Origin: Treponema sp.
GTDB lineage: Bacteria > Spirochaetota > Spirochaetia > Treponematales > Treponemataceae
Assembly: GCA_023231445.1 (NCBI GenBank)
Contig: JALNVF010000053.1
Location: 1 to 19,427, forward strand
DNA length: 19,427 nucleotides
Reading direction: 5' to 3'
The notes under the pieces are model-generated. The model made no database searches and was not told the DNA's origin. It saw nothing but the letters and a program-made list of their open reading frames with translations. This document shows, piece after piece, positions 6,471-13,125 of the stretch. The position numbers and the translations under genes were made by a program. Each line of letters starts with the position of its first letter. The first letter of the stretch is position 1.

Positions 6471-7388
6471 ATGCAGTTGTTAATAAGTATTCTGTATGAT
6501 TGTATATATCACAGTGCACCGATTATTCTTTGTGTTCTTGGCGGAATATTTGCATATAAGGCTAACGTATTGAATATAGCGCTGGAAGGAATGATGCTGA
6601 ACGGCGCTTTTATATCAGTACTTGTTTACTATTATACACAGAATATGGTGATTGTATTAGTACTGACAATTATAACAACCGTATTGTACGGACTGATTTT
6701 TTCATACTTCGGAATTACACTCAGGGGAAATGTAATTGTAATAGGCCTTGCGCTGAATATGGCAGCTGCAGCAATAGCTGGTTTTGTACTTGTTCTGATG
6801 CATTCCTCTCATATAATTATTCCTGATTTCAGCGTGAACGAATTTAAAGTTAATATTCCGCTCGTTGGAAAGATTCCGGTACTGGGTGAAATTATCAGCG
6901 GCCATCCTCCCATAACGTATATAAGTTTTATTCTTATTTTTCTTATTTATATATTGATGTACAAAACAAAATTCGGTGTTTACGTCAGAGTTGTCGGAGA
7001 AAACGAAGAAGCCGCAAGAGCAGTCGGAATCCATACTGATTTTTATAAATACGGTGCAGTTCTGATAGGTTCCGTTGGCTGCGGACTGGCAGGAATGAAT
7101 TTGTCACTGGAAAGAATGGGATTATTTACAAACAATATGACGGCAGGCAGAGGGTTTATTGCGATTGCAGCTATTTACTGCGGCCAGGGAGATCCTGTTA
7201 TATCTTCCTTTTATGCAATCTTGTTCGGTCTGGCAAGATCTCTTTCTGTTAATCTGAGTATTTATGCGGGAAATGCAGCGAGACTGTTCGATTGTATTCC
7301 TTATATCATCATGGTTGGTGTTTTATCCTTTGCATCTTTTATGAAACATAAAAGTGTGCGGGAACGGGGGTTCAAAGTAAATGAATAA
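6471..7388 (+). CDS. ABC importer permease 2 (BPD_transp_2 family, nucleoside type)
   Basis: A 305-residue membrane protein, about eight hydrophobic helices. It has the matching loop FAYKANVLNIALEGMMLNGA and a later RGFIAIAAIYCGQGDP motif, which pair it with YufQ/NupC-like second subunits of BMP-type nucleoside transporters. Two ATGs are possible. AAGGAGG ends at 6463, one base before ATG 6465 but seven before ATG 6471, so I choose 6471. The preceding permease ends at 6468. Its end overlaps the following hydrolase gene by eight bases, which places the first catabolic enzyme in the same translational unit as the transporter. Confidence 0.9.
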   Translation: MQLLISILYDCIYHSAPIILCVLGGIFAYKANVLNIALEGMMLNGAFISVLVYYYTQNMVIVLVLTIITTVLYGLIFSYFGITLRGNVIVIGLALNMAAAAIAGFVLVLMHSSHIIIPDFSVNEFKVNIPLVGKIPVLGEIISGHPPITYISFILIFLIYILMYKTKFGVYVRVVGENEEAARAVGIHTDFYKYGAVLIGSVGCGLAGMNLSLERMGLFTNNMTAGRGFIAIAAIYCGQGDPVISSFYAILFGLARSLSVNLSIYAGNAARLFDCIPYIIMVGVLSFASFMKHKSVRERGFKVNE

Positions 7389-7947
7389 AACGGCATTACT
7401 GATAGTTGACATGGTCAGAGATTTTACTGATCCGCAGGGGCTGGTGTATTATCCGCAGAACAGAGAAATCCTTCCCACTATAAAAAAAGTGCTGGACAAA
7501 TGCAGAGAGAGTGACTGTCTTATTATATTTCTGCAGCATTGTAACAGAAAAAATAAGCCGGATCACAGAATAGAATGTATGCGTCCGAATTGTGTTGAAG
7601 GAACCAGCGGAATTGAGATTGATTCACTTTTATCAGTGGATGCTGATAAAGATTATGTAATAAGAAAGCGCCGGTACAGCGGCTTCTTTGGCACGGATCT
7701 CGATCTGGTACTCAGAGAACATGGTATAGAAAACCTTGTTGTAACGGGAACAAAAACAAACTGCTGCATCAGGGCAACCGTCACAGATGCTTTTAATCTT
7801 GATTACAATGTCTTTGTCCTCAGCGATTGTGTTGCAACAGATTCCGCAGAAGTGAATCAGGTTCACCTCAGAGATATTCAGAAATATCTTGGTAAAGTTA
7901 TTGACAGCAGTATGCTGTTCAAAGAATTAGATTCGGGGGAACTCTGA
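7381..7947 (+). CDS. Isochorismatase-like cysteine hydrolase (nicotinamidase/amidase type)
   Basis: A 188-residue single-domain hydrolase. The catalytic triad is complete: Asp10 (ALLIVDMVRDF), Lys96 (RKRRYSGF) and Cys129 in TNCCIRATVTDAF. Relatives include nicotinamidase, N-carbamoylsarcosine amidase and ureidoacrylate hydrolase, so an amide or carbamoyl C-N bond is the likely target. In this operon it may act on the released base, its ring-opened product, or an amide on the imported molecule. There is no clear strong ribosome site (a G-run lies 11-15 bases upstream) and the ATG overlaps the permease stop, so translation is probably coupled. I cannot tell the substrate from sequence, and a nicotinamide riboside route is only one option. 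Confidence 0.87.
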   Translation: MNKTALLIVDMVRDFTDPQGLVYYPQNREILPTIKKVLDKCRESDCLIIFLQHCNRKNKPDHRIECMRPNCVEGTSGIEIDSLLSVDADKDYVIRKRRYSGFFGTDLDLVLREHGIENLVVTGTKTNCCIRATVTDAFNLDYNVFVLSDCVATDSAEVNQVHLRDIQKYLGKVIDSSMLFKELDSGEL

Positions 7948-7963
7948 AAAGGAGACAGATATT

Positions 7964-8917
7964 ATGAAATACGATGCAGTAATAAACGGATATGTCAGTA
8001 TGGATCATATTATTAAGGTAAGCTCGCCTGCTCAAAACGGGTATACCTCTATAGTAACGAATTCAGATCACAATAAAATTTATTATGGAGGATGTTCCGT
8101 CAATATCGCTGTCGCTTTGTGCAGACTGGGCAGAAAGGTACTACCCATCCTTCGTGTCGGCAGCGATTATGAAAGCTGCGGATTTAAAGATTTTCTGGAA
8201 AAATCAAACGTTCCTCTGGAAGGAATCAGTATTTTGCCGCAGGAAACGACATCATCCTGTTATCTCATAGAGGATAACCACAACGAACACATTACTATTT
8301 ATTATCCCGGTTCTATGGATAAAAAATATGCAGTGCCCGCTCAGGATAGTTTTTTTCAGAACGCTGGTCTTGGCATCATTACGGTCGCAAGCAAGCCTGA
8401 TAATGAATTTTTTCTCAAACAGTGTGAAAAATATCAGGTACCCGTTGTTTTTGGAATGAAGGACGATTTTGACGCATTCCCGGTAGAGTTCCTTAAAAAA
8501 ATACTGATACAAAGCCGTATCATTTTTATGAATGAAACTGAACGCGAGATTATAGAAAAGCTTTTTGGCTGCAGCAGTGTGAGCAGACTTTTTGAAATTG
8601 GTAAGGCCGAAACTATTATTACGACAATGGGGGCGGCAGGCAGTATCTGTTACCATAAAAACGAATCTGCAGGAATGGAAACATATCAGATTAACGCCTG
8701 TCCGGTCGACAAGGTCGTCGATGTAACAGGAGCGGGAGACGCATATATGGCAGGCTTCCTCTACGGGTATCTGAACAGAAAGCCGGTAAAAGAATGCTGC
8801 TGTCTGGGCTCTGCTCTCTCTTCTTTTGTTCTGCAGGGGATAGGCTGTTGTACAAATATACCGGAGAAAGCGGAGCTTGAGGAAAAAGTTGAAATGCTTC
8901 ACAGGAGGTGCGAATAG
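7964..8917 (+). CDS. PfkB-family carbohydrate/nucleoside kinase
   Basis: A 317-residue ribokinase-fold enzyme. The N-terminal signature GGCSVNIAVALCRLG (42-56), NETE (190-193) as the Mg/phosphate N-x-x-E motif, and DVTGAGDAYMAGFL with catalytic base Asp259 are all present, so it should be active. The family phosphorylates hydroxymethyl groups of ribose, adenosine, pseudouridine, deoxysugars and the like. The position between amidase and phosphorylase suggests a nucleoside, a riboside or a freed pentose as acceptor. AAGGAG at 7949-7954 supports the ATG, 16 bases after the hydrolase stop. The Cys-rich stretch ECCCLGS near the C-terminus is unusual but lies outside the motifs. Confidence 0.88.
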   Translation: MKYDAVINGYVSMDHIIKVSSPAQNGYTSIVTNSDHNKIYYGGCSVNIAVALCRLGRKVLPILRVGSDYESCGFKDFLEKSNVPLEGISILPQETTSSCYLIEDNHNEHITIYYPGSMDKKYAVPAQDSFFQNAGLGIITVASKPDNEFFLKQCEKYQVPVVFGMKDDFDAFPVEFLKKILIQSRIIFMNETEREIIEKLFGCSSVSRLFEIGKAETIITTMGAAGSICYHKNESAGMETYQINACPVDKVVDVTGAGDAYMAGFLYGYLNRKPVKECCCLGSALSSFVLQGIGCCTNIPEKAELEEKVEMLHRRCE

Positions 8918-8918
8918 A

Positions 8919-9671
8919 ATGAGTACGTTATACATGGGAGCGGAGCATGTCTCACCATATGTTATTTTTTCAGGTGATCCGTGGCGGGTCGAGATACTTG
9001 CGAAATATCTGGAAAATCCGGTAAAAGTAGCTTTTTTACGGGAGTTCAATACATACACGGGAATGTACAAAGGTATTTCAGTGACCGTAACGTCGACAGG
9101 AATCGGAGCTCCCGGAGCTGCAATTGCAATGGAAGAAATGTATGAAGCGGGAATGCAGGTTGCGGTGAGAATGGGAACTTCAATGGCTCTGAAGGATGAT
9201 ATGCTGGGAAAGTTTATGATACCGGTTGCATCCATACGGAGGGAATGTACAAGCAGTACCTATGTGGAACAGGGATATCCTGCTGTAGCAGACTTTGATC
9301 TGGCGGCGGTCATGAATGAAACAGTACTGCAAATGGGGGCACAATATCGTAACGGAATAAGTTGTACGATGGACGGGTTTTACAGTCAGATGCATGACTC
9401 AAAATTTTCAAAAGAATACGGCAGAAATCTGACAGAACTGTTTGATGAGTTAAAACGAATGAACGTCATCGGTATTGATATGGAATCTTCCTGCATGCTT
9501 GTAATAGGAAGGCTCATGAACGTTAAAACGTGCGTTGTTACAATGACAACTGTTCTTGAAAACCTTAAAAAGGTATTGGAAGGTCAGGATCGAAAAGACG
9601 CCGAGGATCTGCTTGTCCGTACCGTTTTGGAAGGAATCCATAATTATCACCGGAAATTCGGTAAAAAATAA
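8919..9671 (+). CDS. Nucleoside phosphorylase, uridine-phosphorylase (NP-I) family, with altered base pocket
   Basis: A 250-residue enzyme expected to cleave a nucleoside with phosphate. Compared from memory with E. coli Udp, the phosphate and ribose residues are kept: R23 in GDPWR (Udp R30), R41 in LREFNTY (R48), RMGT at 84-87 (R91-T94), and M188/E189 of DMES (M197/E198). The two residues that read uracil in Udp, Q166 and R168, align with M158 and D160 in the loop after FY (154-155), and the ribose-binding His8 aligns with Tyr. It therefore should not be called uridine phosphorylase; the base is likely different. I start at ATG 8919, with AGGAGG at 8903-8908, just after the kinase stop. Confidence 0.85.
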   Translation: MSTLYMGAEHVSPYVIFSGDPWRVEILAKYLENPVKVAFLREFNTYTGMYKGISVTVTSTGIGAPGAAIAMEEMYEAGMQVAVRMGTSMALKDDMLGKFMIPVASIRRECTSSTYVEQGYPAVADFDLAAVMNETVLQMGAQYRNGISCTMDGFYSQMHDSKFSKEYGRNLTELFDELKRMNVIGIDMESSCMLVIGRLMNVKTCVVTMTTVLENLKKVLEGQDRKDAEDLLVRTVLEGIHNYHRKFGKK

Positions 9672-9710
9672 AAAGGTATATATATAAATTGGTTACAGGA
9701 GGTTACGTAT

Positions 9711-10856
9711 ATGATGAGACCAATGAAACTGGCCGGCAGTGAACTTTTATTCGGAAAGGGCGCTCTGGCATATTTAAAACAGGTAAAAGCCGGAAAAACG
9801 GCAATCGTGATCGGCGGATCAAGCATGCTGAAAAGCGGCATATTGAAAAAAGTTGAAGATTATCTCCATGAGAGTGGTTCAGAAACTTTTGTCATTTCCG
9901 GAGTTGAAGCTGATCCTCATTTTTCGACAGTTATGCGCGGAGCCGGCGAGATGAAAAAGAATCAGCCTGATCTGATTGTCGCTCTCGGCGGCGGATCCGT
10001 TATGGATGCCGCAAAAACTATGTGGATATATTACGAACACGAGGAATTGAGCAGTCTTGAAGAACTTTTCCCGCCGCATGTCTTTCCAAAACTTCATACA
10101 AAGGCCAGATTCTGCTGTATTCCATCGACGAGCGGAACGGCCAGCGAAGTATCAAGATCCGTCGTTATTACGGATGATAAAACAGGACTCAAAAGAGGTC
10201 TTGGAAACATGGAAATGATGCCTGATATTGCTATATGCGATCCGGAAGTTACTGTTTCCATGCCGCCGCGCATTACTGCGGAAACCGGAATGGATGCACT
10301 GACACACGCACTTGAGGCACTCGTTTCCAACCGTGCAAATTATGTCAGCGATATTCTTGCGGAACGGGCAGTAGAAGATATTTTTGCGAATCTGCCGCAG
10401 GCATATGCGGATGGGACAAATATGGCAGCCCGGGAGAAAATGATCGATGCGTCAATGATTGCAGGTCTTGCTTTTACCAACGTGTCGCTCGGAATCGTAC
10501 ATTCAATGGCACATACCGTCGGAAGTTTCTTTCATATTTCACACGGGCTGGCCGATGCCATCCTTCTTCCCTATGTCATGAAATTTAATACAGCCGAACC
10601 GTATGCAAAAGCCGTATATGAGCGGATGACAGAAAAACTCGGGTGTACTGATATTATTCAGAGTGTTGCGGAGTTAAACAGAACGCTTGGTATTCCATCT
10701 GCCCTGAAAGAAGTTATTCAGGACAGGGAGCAGTATATGAAACAGCTCGACAGGATGGCGGAAGTTGCTCTTGCGGACGGATGTACAAAAACTAATCCGA
10801 TTATTCCGACAGTTGCACAATTTAAAGAATTACTGACAGAGGCATATAACGGATGA
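9711..10856 (+). CDS. Iron-containing alcohol dehydrogenase (group III)
   Basis: A 381-residue NAD(P)-dependent dehydrogenase. The Rossmann-like half has GGGSVMDAAK (93-102) and the PSTSGTASEVS loop. The metal ligands Asp195, His199, His264 and His278 are all present at FucO-like spacing, so an active Fe- or Zn-dependent enzyme is expected. Family members reduce lactaldehyde, glycolaldehyde or other short aldehydes, or oxidise the alcohols. In this operon it most plausibly reduces an aldehyde released by a lyase step. AGGAGG at 9697-9702 precedes an ATGATG pair, so 9714 is an alternative start. A 39-base AT-rich gap separates it from the phosphorylase, and its stop overlaps the TrpA-like gene by four bases. 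Confidence 0.9.
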   Translation: MMRPMKLAGSELLFGKGALAYLKQVKAGKTAIVIGGSSMLKSGILKKVEDYLHESGSETFVISGVEADPHFSTVMRGAGEMKKNQPDLIVALGGGSVMDAAKTMWIYYEHEELSSLEELFPPHVFPKLHTKARFCCIPSTSGTASEVSRSVVITDDKTGLKRGLGNMEMMPDIAICDPEVTVSMPPRITAETGMDALTHALEALVSNRANYVSDILAERAVEDIFANLPQAYADGTNMAAREKMIDASMIAGLAFTNVSLGIVHSMAHTVGSFFHISHGLADAILLPYVMKFNTAEPYAKAVYERMTEKLGCTDIIQSVAELNRTLGIPSALKEVIQDREQYMKQLDRMAEVALADGCTKTNPIIPTVAQFKELLTEAYNG

Positions 10857-11587
10857 GCAGGAAGATAGAAGTGATTTTATATTTGTCCAACGGATATCCG
10901 TCTATTGAGGCAAGTGTCAAAATGGCAGAAGAATATGCCGCAGCCGGCTGTACTATGGTGGAAGTTGATTTTCCTTCACGGAATCCGTTTTTGGAGGGAA
11001 CTATGATTGCAGACCGCATGAAAACAGCTCTGAAAGCATGCGGGGATTATACAAGCTACATGAAAGAGATATGTGAGATTCACCAAAAACTTCCACAGGT
11101 AAAAATGCTTGTTCTTGTGTATGAAAATACGATTCAGGAAATAGGTAAAGAAAATTTTATTAAGTTCTGCATAGAAAATGATTTAAAGGATATTATCCTT
11201 GTGGGACTTACTTCTGATTCCATAAAAAAAGAATGTATCAGCGGAGGACTCCGGGTTTCCTGTTATGTGCAGTATCAGATGCAGGAAGATGAAATAGCAT
11301 CAGCCGTATCTTCAAACGGTTTTGTCTATATGCAGGCTAAACCCAGAGATGGGCAGGGATACGTTAATCCCCAGTATCCGCAGCTCAAAGACTGCATCCG
11401 GCATCTCAGAGAGAAGGGAATTGACCGGCCTGTTTACTGCGGCGTCGGAGTGTCTTCTCCGGAAGATATAGAAATGGTAAAGAGTGCAGGCGGAGACGGT
11501 GCTTTCGTCGGAAGTGCCGTGCTGAATCTTCAAAATGATATACCTGCCATGAAAGCAAAAATCAGCGAGCTTATTGCTCATAGTTAA
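10853..11587 (+). CDS. TrpA-like TIM-barrel lyase, not tryptophan biosynthetic in context
   Basis: A 244-residue (beta/alpha)8 protein related to the tryptophan synthase alpha chain, about 24 residues shorter than E. coli TrpA. Catalytic Glu49 is kept as E37 (MVEVDFPS), while the Asp60 position, 11 residues on, is Glu48 (NPFLEGT). The strand with YEN, a shortened AKPRDGQG loop where TrpA has its VTG region, and the phosphate-binding GVGVSS and FVGSAVL segments are present. Known TrpA or BX1 enzymes do a retro-aldol release of glyceraldehyde 3-phosphate, so a C-C lyase on a phosphorylated intermediate is likely. No trpB lies in the window. The start overlaps the dehydrogenase stop (ATGA). Confidence 0.82.
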   Translation: MSRKIEVILYLSNGYPSIEASVKMAEEYAAAGCTMVEVDFPSRNPFLEGTMIADRMKTALKACGDYTSYMKEICEIHQKLPQVKMLVLVYENTIQEIGKENFIKFCIENDLKDIILVGLTSDSIKKECISGGLRVSCYVQYQMQEDEIASAVSSNGFVYMQAKPRDGQGYVNPQYPQLKDCIRHLREKGIDRPVYCGVGVSSPEDIEMVKSAGGDGAFVGSAVLNLQNDIPAMKAKISELIAHS

Positions 11588-11606
11588 TGAGAAGGAGGAT
11601 GATTAT

Positions 11607-12230
11607 TTGACGAAGATTAAACTGTGCGGAATGATGCGTGATGAGGATATCAAAGCGGCGAATGCAGCTGAACCCGATTATATCGGCTTTATTTTCGCCG
11701 ACTTTGACAGACATTATCTGACACGGGAAAAAGCCGCAGATCTGAAGAAACTGCTTGATCCGTCTATCCTTGCAGTAGGTGCATTCGTTGATGCACCGGT
11801 TGAAATGGTAATTGAACGGCTTAACAGCGGACTGATAGATGTCGCACAACTGCACGGAAAAGAAGATCATGCTTACGTGCAGAAAGTAAAGGAAGAAACA
11901 GGGAAGACTGTTTTAAAGTCGATGGGGGTTACGGGACCTGAAAGTATTGCAGAAATACTACAGAGCAATGCTGATTTTATATTACTTGATACACCCGGGG
12001 GATGTACGGGAAAACAGTTTGACTGGAGTCTGCTTAAAAACATAAACAGACCTTTTTTCCTTGCCGGCGGATTAAACGAGGAAAATGTTCAGGAAGCTGT
12101 TAAAAAGTTTCATCCCTATGCAGTGGACATAAGTTCCGGAGCTGAAACCAATAAGCAGAAGGATCCGGAAAAAATGAAAAGACTTGTACAATTAGTCAGA
12201 GGAACAGATACCTATAAGGAGGAAAAATAG
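11607..12230 (+). CDS. TrpF-like TIM-barrel isomerase (phosphoribosylanthranilate isomerase relative)
   Basis: A 207-residue barrel. The catalytic Cys7 (KLCGM) and Asp128 (FILLDTP) sit where T. maritima TrpF has Cys7 and Asp126. QLHG (81-84), the GGCTGKQFDW phosphate region and the C-terminal LAGGL and DISSG motifs are also present, so aldose-to-ketose (Amadori-type) chemistry is plausible. The anthranilate-side segment is unlike TrpF: ADFDRHYL replaces the usual S-x-R-Y-V with its key Arg shifted. I choose TTG 11607 as start because AAGGAGG lies at 11592-11598 and homologues begin just before the K-x-CG strand. An upstream in-frame TTG at 11574 has no such site. The gene starts 19 bases after the TrpA-like stop. 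Confidence 0.82.
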   Translation: MTKIKLCGMMRDEDIKAANAAEPDYIGFIFADFDRHYLTREKAADLKKLLDPSILAVGAFVDAPVEMVIERLNSGLIDVAQLHGKEDHAYVQKVKEETGKTVLKSMGVTGPESIAEILQSNADFILLDTPGGCTGKQFDWSLLKNINRPFFLAGGLNEENVQEAVKKFHPYAVDISSGAETNKQKDPEKMKRLVQLVRGTDTYKEEK

Positions 12231-13034
12231 ATGTTCTGGACAGAAGAATTATTTCATACGAAAAAACCGATTATTGCCATGTGTCATTTGCAGCCGCTTC
12301 CGGGGGATCCCAAATATGATGCTGCCGGCGGCATGAAGAAAGTTGTTGAACTTGCCAGAAAGGATCTTGATGCGCTGCAGGAAGGAGGTGTGGACGGAAT
12401 TATGTTTTCCAATGAATTCAGCCTGCCGTATCTGACAAAAATGGAAACTGTTACCGTAGCAGCCATGGCAGACATTATTGGAGAATTAAAAACCGACATT
12501 TCAATTCCATACGGAGTAAATTGTCTGTGGGATCCGGTTGCGTCACTTGATCTTGCGGTTGCAACAGATGCAAAATTTATCAGAGAAATTATTTCAGGTG
12601 TTTATGCAAGTGATTTTGGCCTCTGGAATACAAATCCGGGAGAAACAGCCCGTCATAGAGCAAGAATCGGTGCTTCCAACGTAAAAATGTTTTTCAATAT
12701 AGTGCCGGAAGCTGCAAAATACCTTGTAGACCGGAATATTGCGGAGATTGCAAAAACGACGGAATTTAATAATGATCCTGACGCAATCTGCGTTTCCGGA
12801 CTGACAGCCGGCAGCGAAACAGACTCGCAGATACTTAAAATTGTGAAGGATGCAGTCAAACGGACTCCTGTTTTCTGCAATACCGGATGCAACAAGGATA
12901 ATGTTGTGAGACAACTTTCGATTGCTGACGGAGCCATCTGTGCAACAACATTTAAATATGACGGCATTTTCGAGAATGCCGTTGATGTAAAACGCGTCAG
13001 CGAATTTATGCAGGTTGTAAAAGCGCATCGTTAA
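12231..13034 (+). CDS. BtpA/SgcQ-family TIM-barrel protein
   Basis: A 267-residue protein of the BtpA family. The N-terminal block KPIIAMCHLQPLPGDP, the GGVDGIMFSNEFSLPY strand and the FCNTGCNKDN segment near the C-terminus are the family pattern. Cyanobacterial BtpA was linked to photosystem I, but most relatives, such as E. coli SgcQ, sit in sugar-utilisation clusters and lack a defined reaction. Here it is the third barrel in a row and the last gene of the operon, so an isomerase, lyase or epimerase step is likelier than any photosystem role. AAGGAGG (12216-12222) precedes an ATG that directly abuts the previous stop. Confidence 0.8.
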   Translation: MFWTEELFHTKKPIIAMCHLQPLPGDPKYDAAGGMKKVVELARKDLDALQEGGVDGIMFSNEFSLPYLTKMETVTVAAMADIIGELKTDISIPYGVNCLWDPVASLDLAVATDAKFIREIISGVYASDFGLWNTNPGETARHRARIGASNVKMFFNIVPEAAKYLVDRNIAEIAKTTEFNNDPDAICVSGLTAGSETDSQILKIVKDAVKRTPVFCNTGCNKDNVVRQLSIADGAICATTFKYDGIFENAVDVKRVSEFMQVVKAHR

Positions 13035-13058
13035 TACGCACTGCATTTTCAGAATCTG

Positions 13059-13101
13059 CAGCACCGGAACCGGACTTTCAAAGAGAACAGTTCCGGTGCT
13101 G
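13059..13101. terminator. Long hairpin between convergent transcripts
   Basis: CAGCACCGGAAC (13059-13070) pairs perfectly with GTTCCGGTGCTG (13090-13101) over 12 bp around a 19-base loop. It lies between the operon end at 13034 and the srkA stop at 13126. Neither side has a T-run, so it is a candidate bidirectional end or 3'-stabilising structure rather than a textbook terminator. Confidence 0.6.
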
Positions 13102-13125
13102 TCCGGACCGTCTCTGTCTGTTCAT

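Noticed and set aside
8252..9235. Long open frame on the - strand (327 codons)
   Set aside because: It lies opposite the kinase and phosphorylase genes, whose motifs are complete, and shows no family motifs of its own.
9672..9710. Internal promoter before the alcohol dehydrogenase
   Set aside because: The AT-rich TATATATATAAATT could serve as a -10 region, but I found no -35 at correct spacing, so it is not listed as a feature.
10853..12230. Part of a tryptophan biosynthesis operon
   Set aside because: TrpA- and TrpF-like genes are present, but trpB, trpC, trpD and trpE are absent, active-site neighbours are altered, and the genes sit behind a nucleoside importer.
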